A stretch of DNA of 64,000 nt, taken from Melioribacter sp. (lineage in GTDB: Bacteria > Bacteroidota > Ignavibacteria > Ignavibacteriales > Melioribacteraceae). The notes beneath the pieces were generated by a model that was given only the letters and a program-made list of their open reading frames with translations, was not told where the DNA came from and ran no database searches. This document shows, piece after piece, positions 50,352-59,980 of the stretch. The stretch is taken from positions 1-64,000 of the forward strand of contig JAOACD010000012.1 in NCBI GenBank assembly GCA_026417975.1, written 5' to 3'. A program made the translations under genes and the position numbers. Position 1 is the first letter of the stretch. Every line of letters begins with the position of its first letter.

Positions 50352-50909
50352 CTATTCCCATGATGCTGTATGTTTAAGAGCATCACTTCTCAAATCACCT
50401 ATAGTTCCATAACCATCAGGACATTGAATAAAGTATCTTTGTCCTATTGTTTTGATCGAATCGATTTTAATTATTCTTCCACGCCTATCAATTATAGTGT
50501 CTGCTGTTACAGAAGTATCGACTTGAATTATATAGGGTTTACCTGATTTAGGTGAATGAGTTATAGAATCCCAAACAAGTTTTCCATCCGATAATTTAAC
50601 AAAAGGATTGGTAGATTTTCCTGTAACGCTATCAACTCCTTCCATAGCTTTTTTAACACTAGGATCAGTTTTCAAAAAATTAATAAGTGCTGTTAAATTA
50701 TCAGTGAATTTACCATATTTTGCTTCCCATAACTTTTCTGCTGCACGAAGATTAGACATTCTTAATCTAGATTCTTGCTTGTAATATTTTTCTTTCTCAA
50801 GCACTTCGTTTGGATCAAGATAGGCAACTTTTATCAACACATAAACTAATACAACAATTATAGCATACAATACTGCATGAATGTACCATGGTTCTGACTT
50901 ATAGCTCAT
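50352..50909 (-). CDS. Hypothetical membrane-anchored protein
   Basis: 185 aa; N-terminal TM, conserved-looking soluble part; same operon direction as neighbours. Confidence 0.7.
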   Translation of the reverse strand: MSYKSEPWYIHAVLYAIIVVLVYVLIKVAYLDPNEVLEKEKYYKQESRLRMSNLRAAEKLWEAKYGKFTDNLTALINFLKTDPSVKKAMEGVDSVTGKSTNPFVKLSDGKLVWDSITHSPKSGKPYIIQVDTSVTADTIIDRRGRIIKIDSIKTIGQRYFIQCPDGYGTIGDLRSDALKHTASWE

Positions 50910-50928
50910 TATTCCTCCAATATAAGAT

Positions 50929-51360
50929 TTAATTAACAGTTATCATGTTTTTTATTTTATTGAACTTAGCTTTTCCAATACCTTTAACTTTCATTAAATC
51001 TTTAATGCTTCTAAATTCTCCGTTTCTATTTCTATAATTCAAAATTTCTGTTGCTGTTTTTTCTCCTATTCCAGGCAGTTTCACCAATTCACTTAAATTT
51101 GCCTTATTAATATTAATTAATCGATAATTAGTATCTACATCTATTTTTTTTGTTAAATTATCAGTGCTAAAATCTAAAAGTTCTTGCTTATAATCAACTT
51201 TTTTATTGTCCAATTTTTCGTAAAAAACATTTGTGTCAATATTACTATTAAGGAAAAGACTATCCTCTTTTGAGTAATTAAAAACAAATAAATTTTTATC
51301 CTCTTTTTCTTTAAGGTAATTAATTACAATACCTACAAAAAGTGCCGTCAATAAAAACAA
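50929..51360 (-). CDS. Helix-hairpin-helix (ComEA-like) protein
   Basis: ININKANLSELVKLPGIGEKTATEILNYRNRNGEFRSIKDLMKVKGIGKAKFNKIK. Confidence 0.92.
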   Translation of the reverse strand: MFLLTALFVGIVINYLKEKEDKNLFVFNYSKEDSLFLNSNIDTNVFYEKLDNKKVDYKQELLDFSTDNLTKKIDVDTNYRLININKANLSELVKLPGIGEKTATEILNYRNRNGEFRSIKDLMKVKGIGKAKFNKIKNMITVN

Positions 51361-51448
51361 AATAATTCTAAATTCAGTTTGAGTGAACCCTATTTTCTTT
51401 GATATTTTATCAAATAAGTCGATATGCCCCTCATAAAATGTTTAAAAC

Positions 51449-52573
51449 TTAATCGCCAACTTTAATGTTAGGCATTTTTTGAAGCTCTTTTAACAATTCT
51501 TTCTCTTTGGCAGTTACGTTTTTAGGTACATGGATATTTATTTTAACGAGTTGGTCACCAGCACCAGGACTATTTAAGTGTTGAATTCCTTTATCTCTCA
51601 TCTTAAGGAACTTACCAGGTTGTGTTCCAGGTTCAATTTTTAGCTTAGCTTTTCCTGTTAATGTAGGAACTTCAACTTCGGTACCTAATACAGCTTCGGG
51701 GAAACTAATGTATAATTCATAAATAACATTGTCGCCTTCCCTTGTAAAATACTGATGGGGCAACTCTTGAAATACTACAATTAAATCCCCTGCAGGTCCA
51801 CCATTCTTTCCAACATTACCCTCGCCTCTTAAAGTCATATAACTTCCATCGTGAACACCTGCTGGAATGTTTATCTTAATTGTAGTTTCGCCATAAACTC
51901 TTCCATCTCCCGAACATGTTGGGCATGGATCTGCAATAACTTTGCCTGAACCCCCACAATTTTTACATGTAGATATATTAACAAACTGACCAAAAATAGA
52001 CCTTGACACCTGTCTAATCTCTCCTGTGCCGTTGCAAACAGAGCAAGTTCTATATCCAGAAGAAGCTCTTGCACCTGTTCCGCCACATGTCTCGCACCTA
52101 TTATATCTTTTGATTTTTACTTTTTTAGATGTTCCTGTTGCAATCTCCTCTAAAGTAAGCTTAAGTGTTATTTTTAAATCAGAACCTGGTGTTCCAACTG
52201 TCTTTTCCTTTGTTCTTTGGGAGGTAGAAGTTCCAAAAAAATCGTCGAATATAGAAGAACCACCAAACGCACTACCAAATATATCAGAGAAGTGAGTAAA
52301 GATATCATTTACATTTTCAAATCCTCTAAAGTCTTCGCCTCCTCGTAAACCACTGTGTCCATATTTATCATACTTAGCACGTTTTTCTTTATTACTCAAT
52401 ACTTCATATGCTTCAGCAGCTTCTTTAAATTTTTCTTCAGCTTCTTTATTACCTGGATTTCTATCTGGATGATATTGCATAGCTAGTTTTCTATAAGCTC
52501 TTCTTATCTCTTCTTCTGATGCATCTCTACTTACACCTAAAATTTCATAATAATCTCTCTTTGCCATAGCCAA
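51449..52573 (-). CDS. dnaJ: Chaperone DnaJ
   Basis: 374 aa; J domain with HPD, four CxxCxGxG zinc repeats. Confidence 0.97.
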   Translation of the reverse strand: MAMAKRDYYEILGVSRDASEEEIRRAYRKLAMQYHPDRNPGNKEAEEKFKEAAEAYEVLSNKEKRAKYDKYGHSGLRGGEDFRGFENVNDIFTHFSDIFGSAFGGSSIFDDFFGTSTSQRTKEKTVGTPGSDLKITLKLTLEEIATGTSKKVKIKRYNRCETCGGTGARASSGYRTCSVCNGTGEIRQVSRSIFGQFVNISTCKNCGGSGKVIADPCPTCSGDGRVYGETTIKINIPAGVHDGSYMTLRGEGNVGKNGGPAGDLIVVFQELPHQYFTREGDNVIYELYISFPEAVLGTEVEVPTLTGKAKLKIEPGTQPGKFLKMRDKGIQHLNSPGAGDQLVKINIHVPKNVTAKEKELLKELQKMPNIKVGD

Positions 52574-52579
52574 AGCCTT

Positions 52580-53308
52580 TTAATTGTTATTGTTTTGTGA
52601 ATCTGAATTTTGTTGATTTGTTTCGATTTCTTTATTATCTGTAGTTTCTGAACTAACCACTACTTTTGCATGTCGTATAACTTTGTCCTTATAGATATAG
52701 CCATGCTCCAAAACTTCAAGAACTGTATGAGGTGGAACCCCTTCAGCTGGTCTTTGCATTAATGCTTCATGAAGTTCCACATCAAATGGCTTTCCTATTG
52801 CATCTATTTTTCTTATACCATGTGAATCTAAAATTTTAGTGAATTTATCATAAATAAGTTCCAACCCTTTTTTAAGAGATTCAAAATTATTTCCCTCGAT
52901 ATGATTTAATGACCTTTCTAAATCATCATAAACAGTTAAAATATTTTTTATAAATGGTTCGGCAGCATATTTAATTATATTCAATTGATCAATTTCTGTT
53001 CTTCTTTTGTAATTCTCAAACTCTGCTGCTTTTCTTAAAAAAGCATCTTTTAATTCACTATTGTTCTTTTCAAGTTCGCTAATTTTTTCTTCCAATTCTT
53101 TAATTTGTTTCTCAAGTTCTTTTTGCTCAATTACACCTTCTTCTGCAATAGCTTCAGACTGCTCATGATTGCTTTCGTCCAAAGTAGCGTTATTATTAGA
53201 ACTTCCATTCGATTTAAATTCTTCTCCAGCTTTATTCTGCACTTCTTGTCCTTGTTGTTCTGCCCCTAAACTTTGATTATTCTGTTCCTGATTTTTTATT
53301 TCTTCCAT
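52580..53308 (-). CDS. grpE: Nucleotide exchange factor GrpE
   Basis: 242 aa; AEFENYKRRTEIDQ..., GKPFDVELHEALMQRPAEGVPPHTVLEVLEHGYIYKDKVIRHAKVVVS. Confidence 0.96.
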   Translation of the reverse strand: MEEIKNQEQNNQSLGAEQQGQEVQNKAGEEFKSNGSSNNNATLDESNHEQSEAIAEEGVIEQKELEKQIKELEEKISELEKNNSELKDAFLRKAAEFENYKRRTEIDQLNIIKYAAEPFIKNILTVYDDLERSLNHIEGNNFESLKKGLELIYDKFTKILDSHGIRKIDAIGKPFDVELHEALMQRPAEGVPPHTVLEVLEHGYIYKDKVIRHAKVVVSSETTDNKEIETNQQNSDSQNNNN

Positions 53309-53328
53309 ACTCTTTTATTCCTCTCAAT

Positions 53329-54384
53329 TTATCTTTGTTTAGTTAATTCTTCCGTTAATTGTTGAGCAACATATACAACCGCTGCTATAATCTTTGAGTA
53401 ATCCATCCGTTTAGGACCCATAATTCCTAAAGTTCCTTGTAAATCTCCTATCTTATATTCTTTAGTAATCATACTATACTCAGAAAACTTTTCGTCTTTA
53501 TTTTCTTCTCCAATAGTTACCAAAACCTCATCACCTTTCGTTGGAGCTTTTTTATCTAAAATATGTATTATAATATCTTTATTCTCTATTAATTCTATTA
53601 TACTTTGGAATTGTTCGTGATCTGCAAATTCTGGTTGTTTAAGAATATTCTTTGCGCCCGATACAACTACCTTGTCGCTATTTATATCTGTAAAAATTCT
53701 GTCAACAGAATCAAGAAATACTCGTATAATTGGCTTATATGCATCTTTATCGATATCTTTTATTCTATCTCCTATAGTATTTCTTATTTCATAAAACTTT
53801 AAGCCTGATAGTCTTTCGTTTAAATATTGCTGAACCAGCGTAATATGTTCTTCCTTTACTTCAGCATCTATTTCAAGCGTTATAGTCCTTATTAAACCAG
53901 ATTTAACAGTTACAACTACAAGTATTCTTGTAGAAGAAAGTTGAACTATCTGAATTTTTTCAAGGACTGCATTTTCGAATTTTGGATAAGTTACCATTGC
54001 AAGTTGATTAGTCAGATCACTCAAAATATTAGTAGTTACTTTAAGCAATTCTTCAGTTTCAGCAGAAGCCTGACTAAGATTTTTATCAATTATTTCCTTC
54101 GTCTGATTATCAAGCCGAGGAGGATCCATTAACATATCAACATAAACCCTATACCCTTTATCAGTTGGAACTCTCCCGGCTGAAGTATGGGGATGGTCTA
54201 AGTATCCCAGTTCCTCTAAATCTGCCATAATATTTCTTATAGAGGCTGGAGATAAACCAATATTATACTTTTTCGAAATATTTCTCGAACCTACTGGACT
54301 TGCAGTTAAAATAAATTGATGAATAACGAACCTCAATATAGCTTTCTCTCTGTCTTTTAATTGATAATCCATAGTCTTATTCAC
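53329..54384 (-). CDS. hrcA: Heat-inducible transcription repressor HrcA
   Basis: 351 aa; SPASIRNIMADLEELGYLDHPHTSAGRVPTDKGYRVYVD. Confidence 0.97.
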   Translation of the reverse strand: MNKTMDYQLKDREKAILRFVIHQFILTASPVGSRNISKKYNIGLSPASIRNIMADLEELGYLDHPHTSAGRVPTDKGYRVYVDMLMDPPRLDNQTKEIIDKNLSQASAETEELLKVTTNILSDLTNQLAMVTYPKFENAVLEKIQIVQLSSTRILVVVTVKSGLIRTITLEIDAEVKEEHITLVQQYLNERLSGLKFYEIRNTIGDRIKDIDKDAYKPIIRVFLDSVDRIFTDINSDKVVVSGAKNILKQPEFADHEQFQSIIELIENKDIIIHILDKKAPTKGDEVLVTIGEENKDEKFSEYSMITKEYKIGDLQGTLGIMGPKRMDYSKIIAAVVYVAQQLTEELTKQR

Positions 54385-54585
54385 CTAAATCGTGGGTTCA
54401 AAAATACCAAAAATCGATTTAATTTTCAGATTAGATGAAGCTTATTAATTGGCGTTTCATAAGACAATTTTAATGTTTAATAAGTTTCATATTTAGTTAA
54501 ATCAATTTAACAAAATTATTTAAATAGAATTTGAAATTTTAAAACAATGACAAATTCTCACTTAATTAATAGGGATTATTATTCT

Positions 54586-54593
54586 TATATTTG
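54586..54593 (+). promoter_or_regulatory. Bacteroidota-type -7 box (TATATTTG) upstream of purM
   Basis: TAnnTTTG match 23 nt before the GTG start. Confidence 0.45.
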
Positions 54594-54615
54594 CATAAAA
54601 AATTAAGGAGAATCA

Positions 54616-55611
54616 GTGGGGATAACTTATAAAGATGCTGGTGTAAATATACAGGCTGGAGAAAATACTGTTGAAAAGATCAAACAGTTCGCAAAGTCAA
54701 CTTTTAACAAAAACGTTTTACATGGGATAGGTCATTTTGGTGCTTTTTATAAGGTTGATTTAAGTAGATGGAAAAATCCAGTCCTTGTAACTAGTGTAGA
54801 TGGTGTAGGAACGAAAATTAAAATTGCAATCATGATGAATAAGCACGATACTGTTGGACAAGATCTTGTTAACCATTGTGTAAATGATATTGCTGTATGT
54901 GGTGCAGAACCCCAATACTTTGTGGATTATCTTGCTTTTGGAAAATTAGTTCCAGAAAAAGCAGCAGAAATAATTAAAGGATTTTCAATTGCTTGTAAAG
55001 AAAATAACGTTGCTTTAATTGGTGGTGAAACTGCCGAAATGCCTGGCGTTTATGCAGAAACAGACTATGATATTGCTGGAACCATTGTTGGCATTGTAGA
55101 ACAAGAAAAAATTATCGATGGAAAAAATGTTGAACGCGGTGACATATTAATTGGCTTTAAGTCCACGGGATTGCACACTAATGGATATTCTCTCGCTCGG
55201 AAAGTTTTGTTAAGTAAATTTAAACTTGAAGATAGGTTAGATGAATTAAATTTAACACTTGGAGAAGAATTATTGAAAATCCACAAGTCTTATCTAAATT
55301 TAATAACCCTACTAAAAGATAAATTTTTAATAAAAGCTTTCTCCCATATAACAGGAGGGGGAATTATTGGAAATACAAAAAGAGTTATTCCAAAAAAACT
55401 GAATTTGAAAATTGACTGGAATGCTTGGGAGATACCAGCTATTTTCAAACTTATCCAAAAAACTGGAAATATTAGTGAAATGGAAATGAGAGAAGTTTTT
55501 AACTTAGGAATTGGTTTAATTGCTATTGTAAACAAAAATGATGTGGATAACATAATTAGCTTATGCAAAAAAATAAATGAAGATTGTAAGATTATTGGAG
55601 AAGTTTGTTAA
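54616..55611 (+). CDS. purM: Phosphoribosylformylglycinamidine cyclo-ligase
   Basis: 331 aa, GTG start with AAGGAG; SVDGVGTKIKIA, DLVNHCVNDIAVCGAEPQYFVDYLAFGKL, GGETAEMPGVY. Confidence 0.96.
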   Translation: MGITYKDAGVNIQAGENTVEKIKQFAKSTFNKNVLHGIGHFGAFYKVDLSRWKNPVLVTSVDGVGTKIKIAIMMNKHDTVGQDLVNHCVNDIAVCGAEPQYFVDYLAFGKLVPEKAAEIIKGFSIACKENNVALIGGETAEMPGVYAETDYDIAGTIVGIVEQEKIIDGKNVERGDILIGFKSTGLHTNGYSLARKVLLSKFKLEDRLDELNLTLGEELLKIHKSYLNLITLLKDKFLIKAFSHITGGGIIGNTKRVIPKKLNLKIDWNAWEIPAIFKLIQKTGNISEMEMREVFNLGIGLIAIVNKNDVDNIISLCKKINEDCKIIGEVC

Positions 55612-55684
55612 AAATATAAGAGAAATATTGAATGTATTTTAACCAATCAGTGTTTTTATTATTAGAAATAAGAAAAAGAAAATT

Positions 55685-57043
55685 ATGTTTATAGACACAC
55701 ACGCTCATCTCTTTTATCCAAATTTCAATGGAGAAGTCGACCAGGTAATTCAAAGAGCAAAAGAAGCAAATGTTGATGTAATTATTGTACCTGCAACAGA
55801 CTTAATATCATCTCAACAGGCAATTGAGCTATCTGAAAAATATGAAAACATTTACGCAACTGTTGGAATTCATCCTCACGACACAAAAGACTGGAACGAT
55901 AGAATTATAAACAAGCTAGAAGAATTAGCTAAAAACAAGAAGGTTATAGCAATTGGAGAAATTGGTCTTGATTACTATTACGATTTTTCTCCTAAAGAAA
56001 TTCAAATAAAAGCTTTTGAAGAGCAGATAGAATTAGCATTAAAGTTGAAAAAACCAATTATTGTTCACAATCGTGAAGCAACCGATGATATAATGAAAAT
56101 TGCTAGAAAATATAAAGATTCGGGTCTTAGAGCTCAATTTCACTGCTTTTCAGGTTCATTGAAAGATGCTAAAGAATTAATTGAAATGCATCATCTTATT
56201 TCTTTTACAGGAAACATTACTTTTAATAAAGCAGAAAATCTTCGCAAAATAGTCTCTAATATTTCAATAGAAAGTATGCTTCTCGAAACCGACTCACCAT
56301 TTATGACCCCTGTTCCTCACAGAGGTACACGAAATGAACCAGCCTACATTAAACTAATAGCAGAGAAAATTGCCGAAATTCAAAATTTAACTGTCGAAGA
56401 TGTTGCAAGAACAACCTCATACAACGTTTTCAAACTATTTGGTATAGGTAAAAAACCTCCATTAAGCTACACATACAAAATTGGTAATTCATTATACATT
56501 AATGTTACAAATAGATGTAATGCAGACTGCATTTTTTGTGACCGTAAAGGTGACGCTGTAATTAATGGTTATAATTTGAAAATGAAAAAATCCGAAGAAC
56601 CAGAAGCAGAAGTTTATATTAAGGAAATTGGTGATCCTAAAAAATATAAAGAAATTGTTTTCTGTGGTTACGGCGAACCAACAATTCGTTGGGACGTAGT
56701 AAAAAAAATTGCAAAATATGTTAAAGAAAATGGTGGTATAACAAGATTAAATACAGATGGGCATGGAAATGTCATAAACAAAAGAGATATTACACCAGAA
56801 CTTGAAGGTCTTATAGATGTTGTTTCTATTAGCCTTAACTCTGTTGACCCAATCCAGTATGGAAAACTAATGAGAGTTGATCCTTCACTCCATAAAGAAA
56901 TGATTGAATTTGCAAAAAAAGCAAAAAAGTATTCAAAAGTCATAATGACAATTGTAGGATTAAGCGAAGTTGATTCTGAAGCAGCAAAAAAATTTGTTAT
57001 AGAAGAGCTTGGTGTTGAATTTAGAGAAAGAGAGTATTTTTAA
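55685..57043 (+). CDS. TatD family hydrolase fused to TatD-associated radical SAM domain
   Basis: 452 aa; N-terminal FIDTHAHLFYPNF...EIGLDYYYD...HCFSGS...LLETDSPFMTPVPHRG; C-terminal CNADCIFCDRKGD and FCGYGEPTIR. Confidence 0.93.
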   Translation: MFIDTHAHLFYPNFNGEVDQVIQRAKEANVDVIIVPATDLISSQQAIELSEKYENIYATVGIHPHDTKDWNDRIINKLEELAKNKKVIAIGEIGLDYYYDFSPKEIQIKAFEEQIELALKLKKPIIVHNREATDDIMKIARKYKDSGLRAQFHCFSGSLKDAKELIEMHHLISFTGNITFNKAENLRKIVSNISIESMLLETDSPFMTPVPHRGTRNEPAYIKLIAEKIAEIQNLTVEDVARTTSYNVFKLFGIGKKPPLSYTYKIGNSLYINVTNRCNADCIFCDRKGDAVINGYNLKMKKSEEPEAEVYIKEIGDPKKYKEIVFCGYGEPTIRWDVVKKIAKYVKENGGITRLNTDGHGNVINKRDITPELEGLIDVVSISLNSVDPIQYGKLMRVDPSLHKEMIEFAKKAKKYSKVIMTIVGLSEVDSEAAKKFVIEELGVEFREREYF

Positions 57044-57047
57044 TAAA

Positions 57048-58460
57048 ATGAATAAAAAAATCTTAACTTTACTTTATCTCTTACTTACAACAAACCTTAC
57101 ATTTACTCAAAATAATTTATCTAATGCACTCGATAGTTTATTTGAAAATGATTTCTTTAAATCAACAATTGTTTCAATCAATATTTATGATTTAACTGCA
57201 AACAAAAATCTTTATTCTAAAAATGAAAAATTACTTTTACGTCCTGCTTCTCTTCAGAAAATTCTTACTACCGCTACAGCCCTTTATTTCTTAAATGAAT
57301 ACGAATTCAAAACATCTGTTTTTTATGATGGAAATATTGTGGATTCAGTTTTATTCGGAAGTATCTTTATATCAGGTGGCTGCGACCCTCTTTTTTCTTT
57401 GAAAGACTTGGACTCTATTGTAAAAGAAATTAAAAATTACGGAATCAAAAAATTAGAAGGGAATCTATATGTTGATTTATCAATTATAGATTCTTTATAT
57501 TGGGGAGAGGGATGGATGTGGGATGACGACCCTTATCCATATGCACCTTTTATATCACCTCTTTCAATTAATGGTAATTCTATAAAAGTAATTTATAGAC
57601 CTTCTGAAATAGGCAAGCCAGCTATTATAAAAACTCTACCTCAAACAGAATATTTTGAAATAATTAATTCTTCTTTAACAACTGGGAACGATACCTCAGA
57701 TTTTTACATATCTCGAGATTGGTTTAATAAAACCGATAATATCATTGCAAAAGGGAAAATTTCTATTAATCACAAAGAAGATACTCTAACCTTCAGTGTG
57801 GTATATCCACATAAATTCTTCTTAAAATTATTTCAAGAAAATCTTGCAAAAAATGGAATAGTTTTTAATGGCGAAAGTAATATCAAAAATGTACCAAATA
57901 CTGCAAAAAAAATTTTAACATTCAAAAGAAGTTTGGATACAGTAATAACAGTGACTAATAAAATTAGCCATAACCTTGGAGCAGAATTAATTCTGCGAAT
58001 TCTTGCAATCGAACATTTTGGAAAACCCGGAACTGCAAGAAATGGAATTATTATGATTGATAGTCTTATTACACTTATAGGACACAATCCAAAAGAATAC
58101 AAAATTGTAGATGGCTCAGGTTTGTCGTTCTACAATTTAATTTCTTCTGAATTGGTAGTCTCTTTACTTAAACATTTTTATTTCAAAGAAGAAAAACTAT
58201 TTATTAAGCTTTATAATTCCTTCCCTATTTCAGGTTATGATGGAACATTAAAAAATAGAATGATTAACAGCAAAGCTTATAAAAAAGTAAGAGCCAAGAC
58301 AGGAACTCTAAGTGGCATAAGCAATCTTGCTGGATATATGTTTAACAAAAACAATCATCTTATAGCTTTTGCTATTTTCATGCAAAATTTTACTTCTCCA
58401 CCAAAAAAAGCAAGGGACTTCCAAGATAAAATTTGTGAATTAATTTATCTTTATGAATAA
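57048..58460 (+). CDS. dacB: D-alanyl-D-alanine carboxypeptidase/endopeptidase (PBP4 type)
   Basis: Track 57009; ATG at 57048 gives a signal peptide; LRPASLQKILTTATAL (SxxK), VDGSGLSFYN, RAKTGTLSGISNLAGY. Confidence 0.92.
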   Translation: MNKKILTLLYLLLTTNLTFTQNNLSNALDSLFENDFFKSTIVSINIYDLTANKNLYSKNEKLLLRPASLQKILTTATALYFLNEYEFKTSVFYDGNIVDSVLFGSIFISGGCDPLFSLKDLDSIVKEIKNYGIKKLEGNLYVDLSIIDSLYWGEGWMWDDDPYPYAPFISPLSINGNSIKVIYRPSEIGKPAIIKTLPQTEYFEIINSSLTTGNDTSDFYISRDWFNKTDNIIAKGKISINHKEDTLTFSVVYPHKFFLKLFQENLAKNGIVFNGESNIKNVPNTAKKILTFKRSLDTVITVTNKISHNLGAELILRILAIEHFGKPGTARNGIIMIDSLITLIGHNPKEYKIVDGSGLSFYNLISSELVVSLLKHFYFKEEKLFIKLYNSFPISGYDGTLKNRMINSKAYKKVRAKTGTLSGISNLAGYMFNKNNHLIAFAIFMQNFTSPPKKARDFQDKICELIYLYE

Positions 58461-58495
58461 TATTTAACTACATTAATCCAAAAAGGTTAAATAAT

Positions 58496-59341
58496 ATGAA
58501 AAAATTTAAGAAAATTACTGTCAAAACGATTCCTCAAAACAATGAAATTATAAGCGGGCTATTATGGCAAATTAATTTAAATGGGATTGAAGAAACAGAA
58601 AATGAATTAATTATTCTTTATGAAGAATCAAAAAACATTTCAGCTACAGATATTAAAAACATTCTTGATGCTGCCACTGAAAACAAGTTAATAGAATCCT
58701 ACCAAATGACTATACAAGAATTAGAAGATAAAAATTGGAATGAAGAATATGAAAAAAGAGTTAACATAATAGAAGTTTCTGAAAAATTAGTTATAAAACC
58801 ATCATTTAAACATTATCTACCAAAAGAAGGACAAGTTGTAATTACAATAGATCCTAAAATGTCCTTCGGAACAGGAGAACATCAAACAACCAAAATGGTT
58901 CTAAGATTATTAGAAAAATATGTAAAAAAAGATGATTTTGTTTTAGATATAGGATCTGGAACTGGTATTCTTGCAATTGCCTCTATTCTTTTAGGAGCAA
59001 ATAAAGCTATAGGAATTGATATTGATGAATGGTGCTTAGTTAATGGAATAGAAAATGTTAAAGCGAACAATCTTGAAAACAAAGTAGAAATTAGACTTGC
59101 AGAAGTTCATCAAATTCCCGAAAGAGATTTTGATATAATTACAGCCAATATTAACAAGAACGTTCTTATAGACATAGCAGAAGAAATAAAAAAGAAAATA
59201 AAAAAGACCGGAATTTTAATCTTATCCGGCCTCTTAGATACCGACGAAGAAGAGATAATTAAAAAATATACATCCCTAGGATTCTTTCCATTCGAAAAAA
59301 GCCAAATGGATGAATGGATTTCAATAGCTTTTAAGAACTAA
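58496..59341 (+). CDS. prmA: Ribosomal protein L11 methyltransferase
   Basis: 281 aa; IDPKMSFGTGEHQTTKMVLRLLE, VLDIGSGTGILAIAS. Confidence 0.94.
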   Translation: MKKFKKITVKTIPQNNEIISGLLWQINLNGIEETENELIILYEESKNISATDIKNILDAATENKLIESYQMTIQELEDKNWNEEYEKRVNIIEVSEKLVIKPSFKHYLPKEGQVVITIDPKMSFGTGEHQTTKMVLRLLEKYVKKDDFVLDIGSGTGILAIASILLGANKAIGIDIDEWCLVNGIENVKANNLENKVEIRLAEVHQIPERDFDIITANINKNVLIDIAEEIKKKIKKTGILILSGLLDTDEEEIIKKYTSLGFFPFEKSQMDEWISIAFKN

Positions 59342-59769
59342 AAAGCTAACTTTTCAAGCAAGGAAATTAATTGCTTCTGTTCACTATCACTCAACGAAGA
59401 AACAACAGCAGCAACCTTTTCTGTATAGTTAGGCATTATTTGATCAAGTTTTGCTTTACCTGCCGGGGTGAGTTCTGCTAAAATTACTCTTCGGTCGTCT
59501 TTTGAATGTACTCTTTTTACTAAGCCCTCTTTTTCAAGATTATCAACTACACATGTAATATTAGCTCCTGTAACAAGCATCTCCTCGCTAATTCTTTTTA
59601 AAGGCAAAGGACCCATCCTGTATAAAATTTCAAGCACTCCAAATTGTGGAGCAGTTAGTTTCTGTTCAAACATGTATTTTGCCTGAAGCCTTCTGAATTT
59701 GTCGCCTGCTTTTGTAACTTTTTCCATTAATTGAAGTGCTGCTTCTACTTTTTCTGTTTGCATCTTCAT
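59338..59769 (-). CDS. MarR family transcriptional regulator
   Basis: 143 aa; LTAPQFGVLEILYRMGPLPLKRISEEMLVTGANITCVVDNLEKEGLVKRVHSKDDRRVILAELTPAGKAKL. Confidence 0.94.
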   Translation of the reverse strand: MKMQTEKVEAALQLMEKVTKAGDKFRRLQAKYMFEQKLTAPQFGVLEILYRMGPLPLKRISEEMLVTGANITCVVDNLEKEGLVKRVHSKDDRRVILAELTPAGKAKLDQIMPNYTEKVAAVVSSLSDSEQKQLISLLEKLAF

Positions 59770-59945
59770 TTTCTCCTTCCTTGTTAATAATAATTTACTT
59801 CCCCAGCCCTCTTAAAATTAAAATCTATTCTTCAAAGAACTTTTTCGATTTGATTCTAAACATATAAAATTAAACTCATTTTAAAAAGTTGTTTTCTTGC
59901 CTTTTTATTATTTTACACTTGTAATTTAATCGATTTTAATAAATA

Positions 59946-59963
59946 CTAATAAATTTTCATTAG
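59946..59963. promoter_or_regulatory. Imperfect palindrome (CTAATAAATTTTCATTAG), candidate operator
   Basis: CTAAT/ATTAG arms in the marR-menF divergent intergenic region. Confidence 0.3.
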
Positions 59964-59980
59964 AATAATAACGAATTAAC

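Noticed and set aside
51871-52295. Minus-strand 71-aa (51871) and plus-strand 89-aa (52026) ORFs inside dnaJ
   Set aside because: Alternate-frame shadows of the dnaJ zinc-finger region.
54385-54615. CIRCE operator upstream of hrcA
   Set aside because: No TTAGCACTC-N9-GAGTGCTAA match in the hrcA-purM intergenic region.
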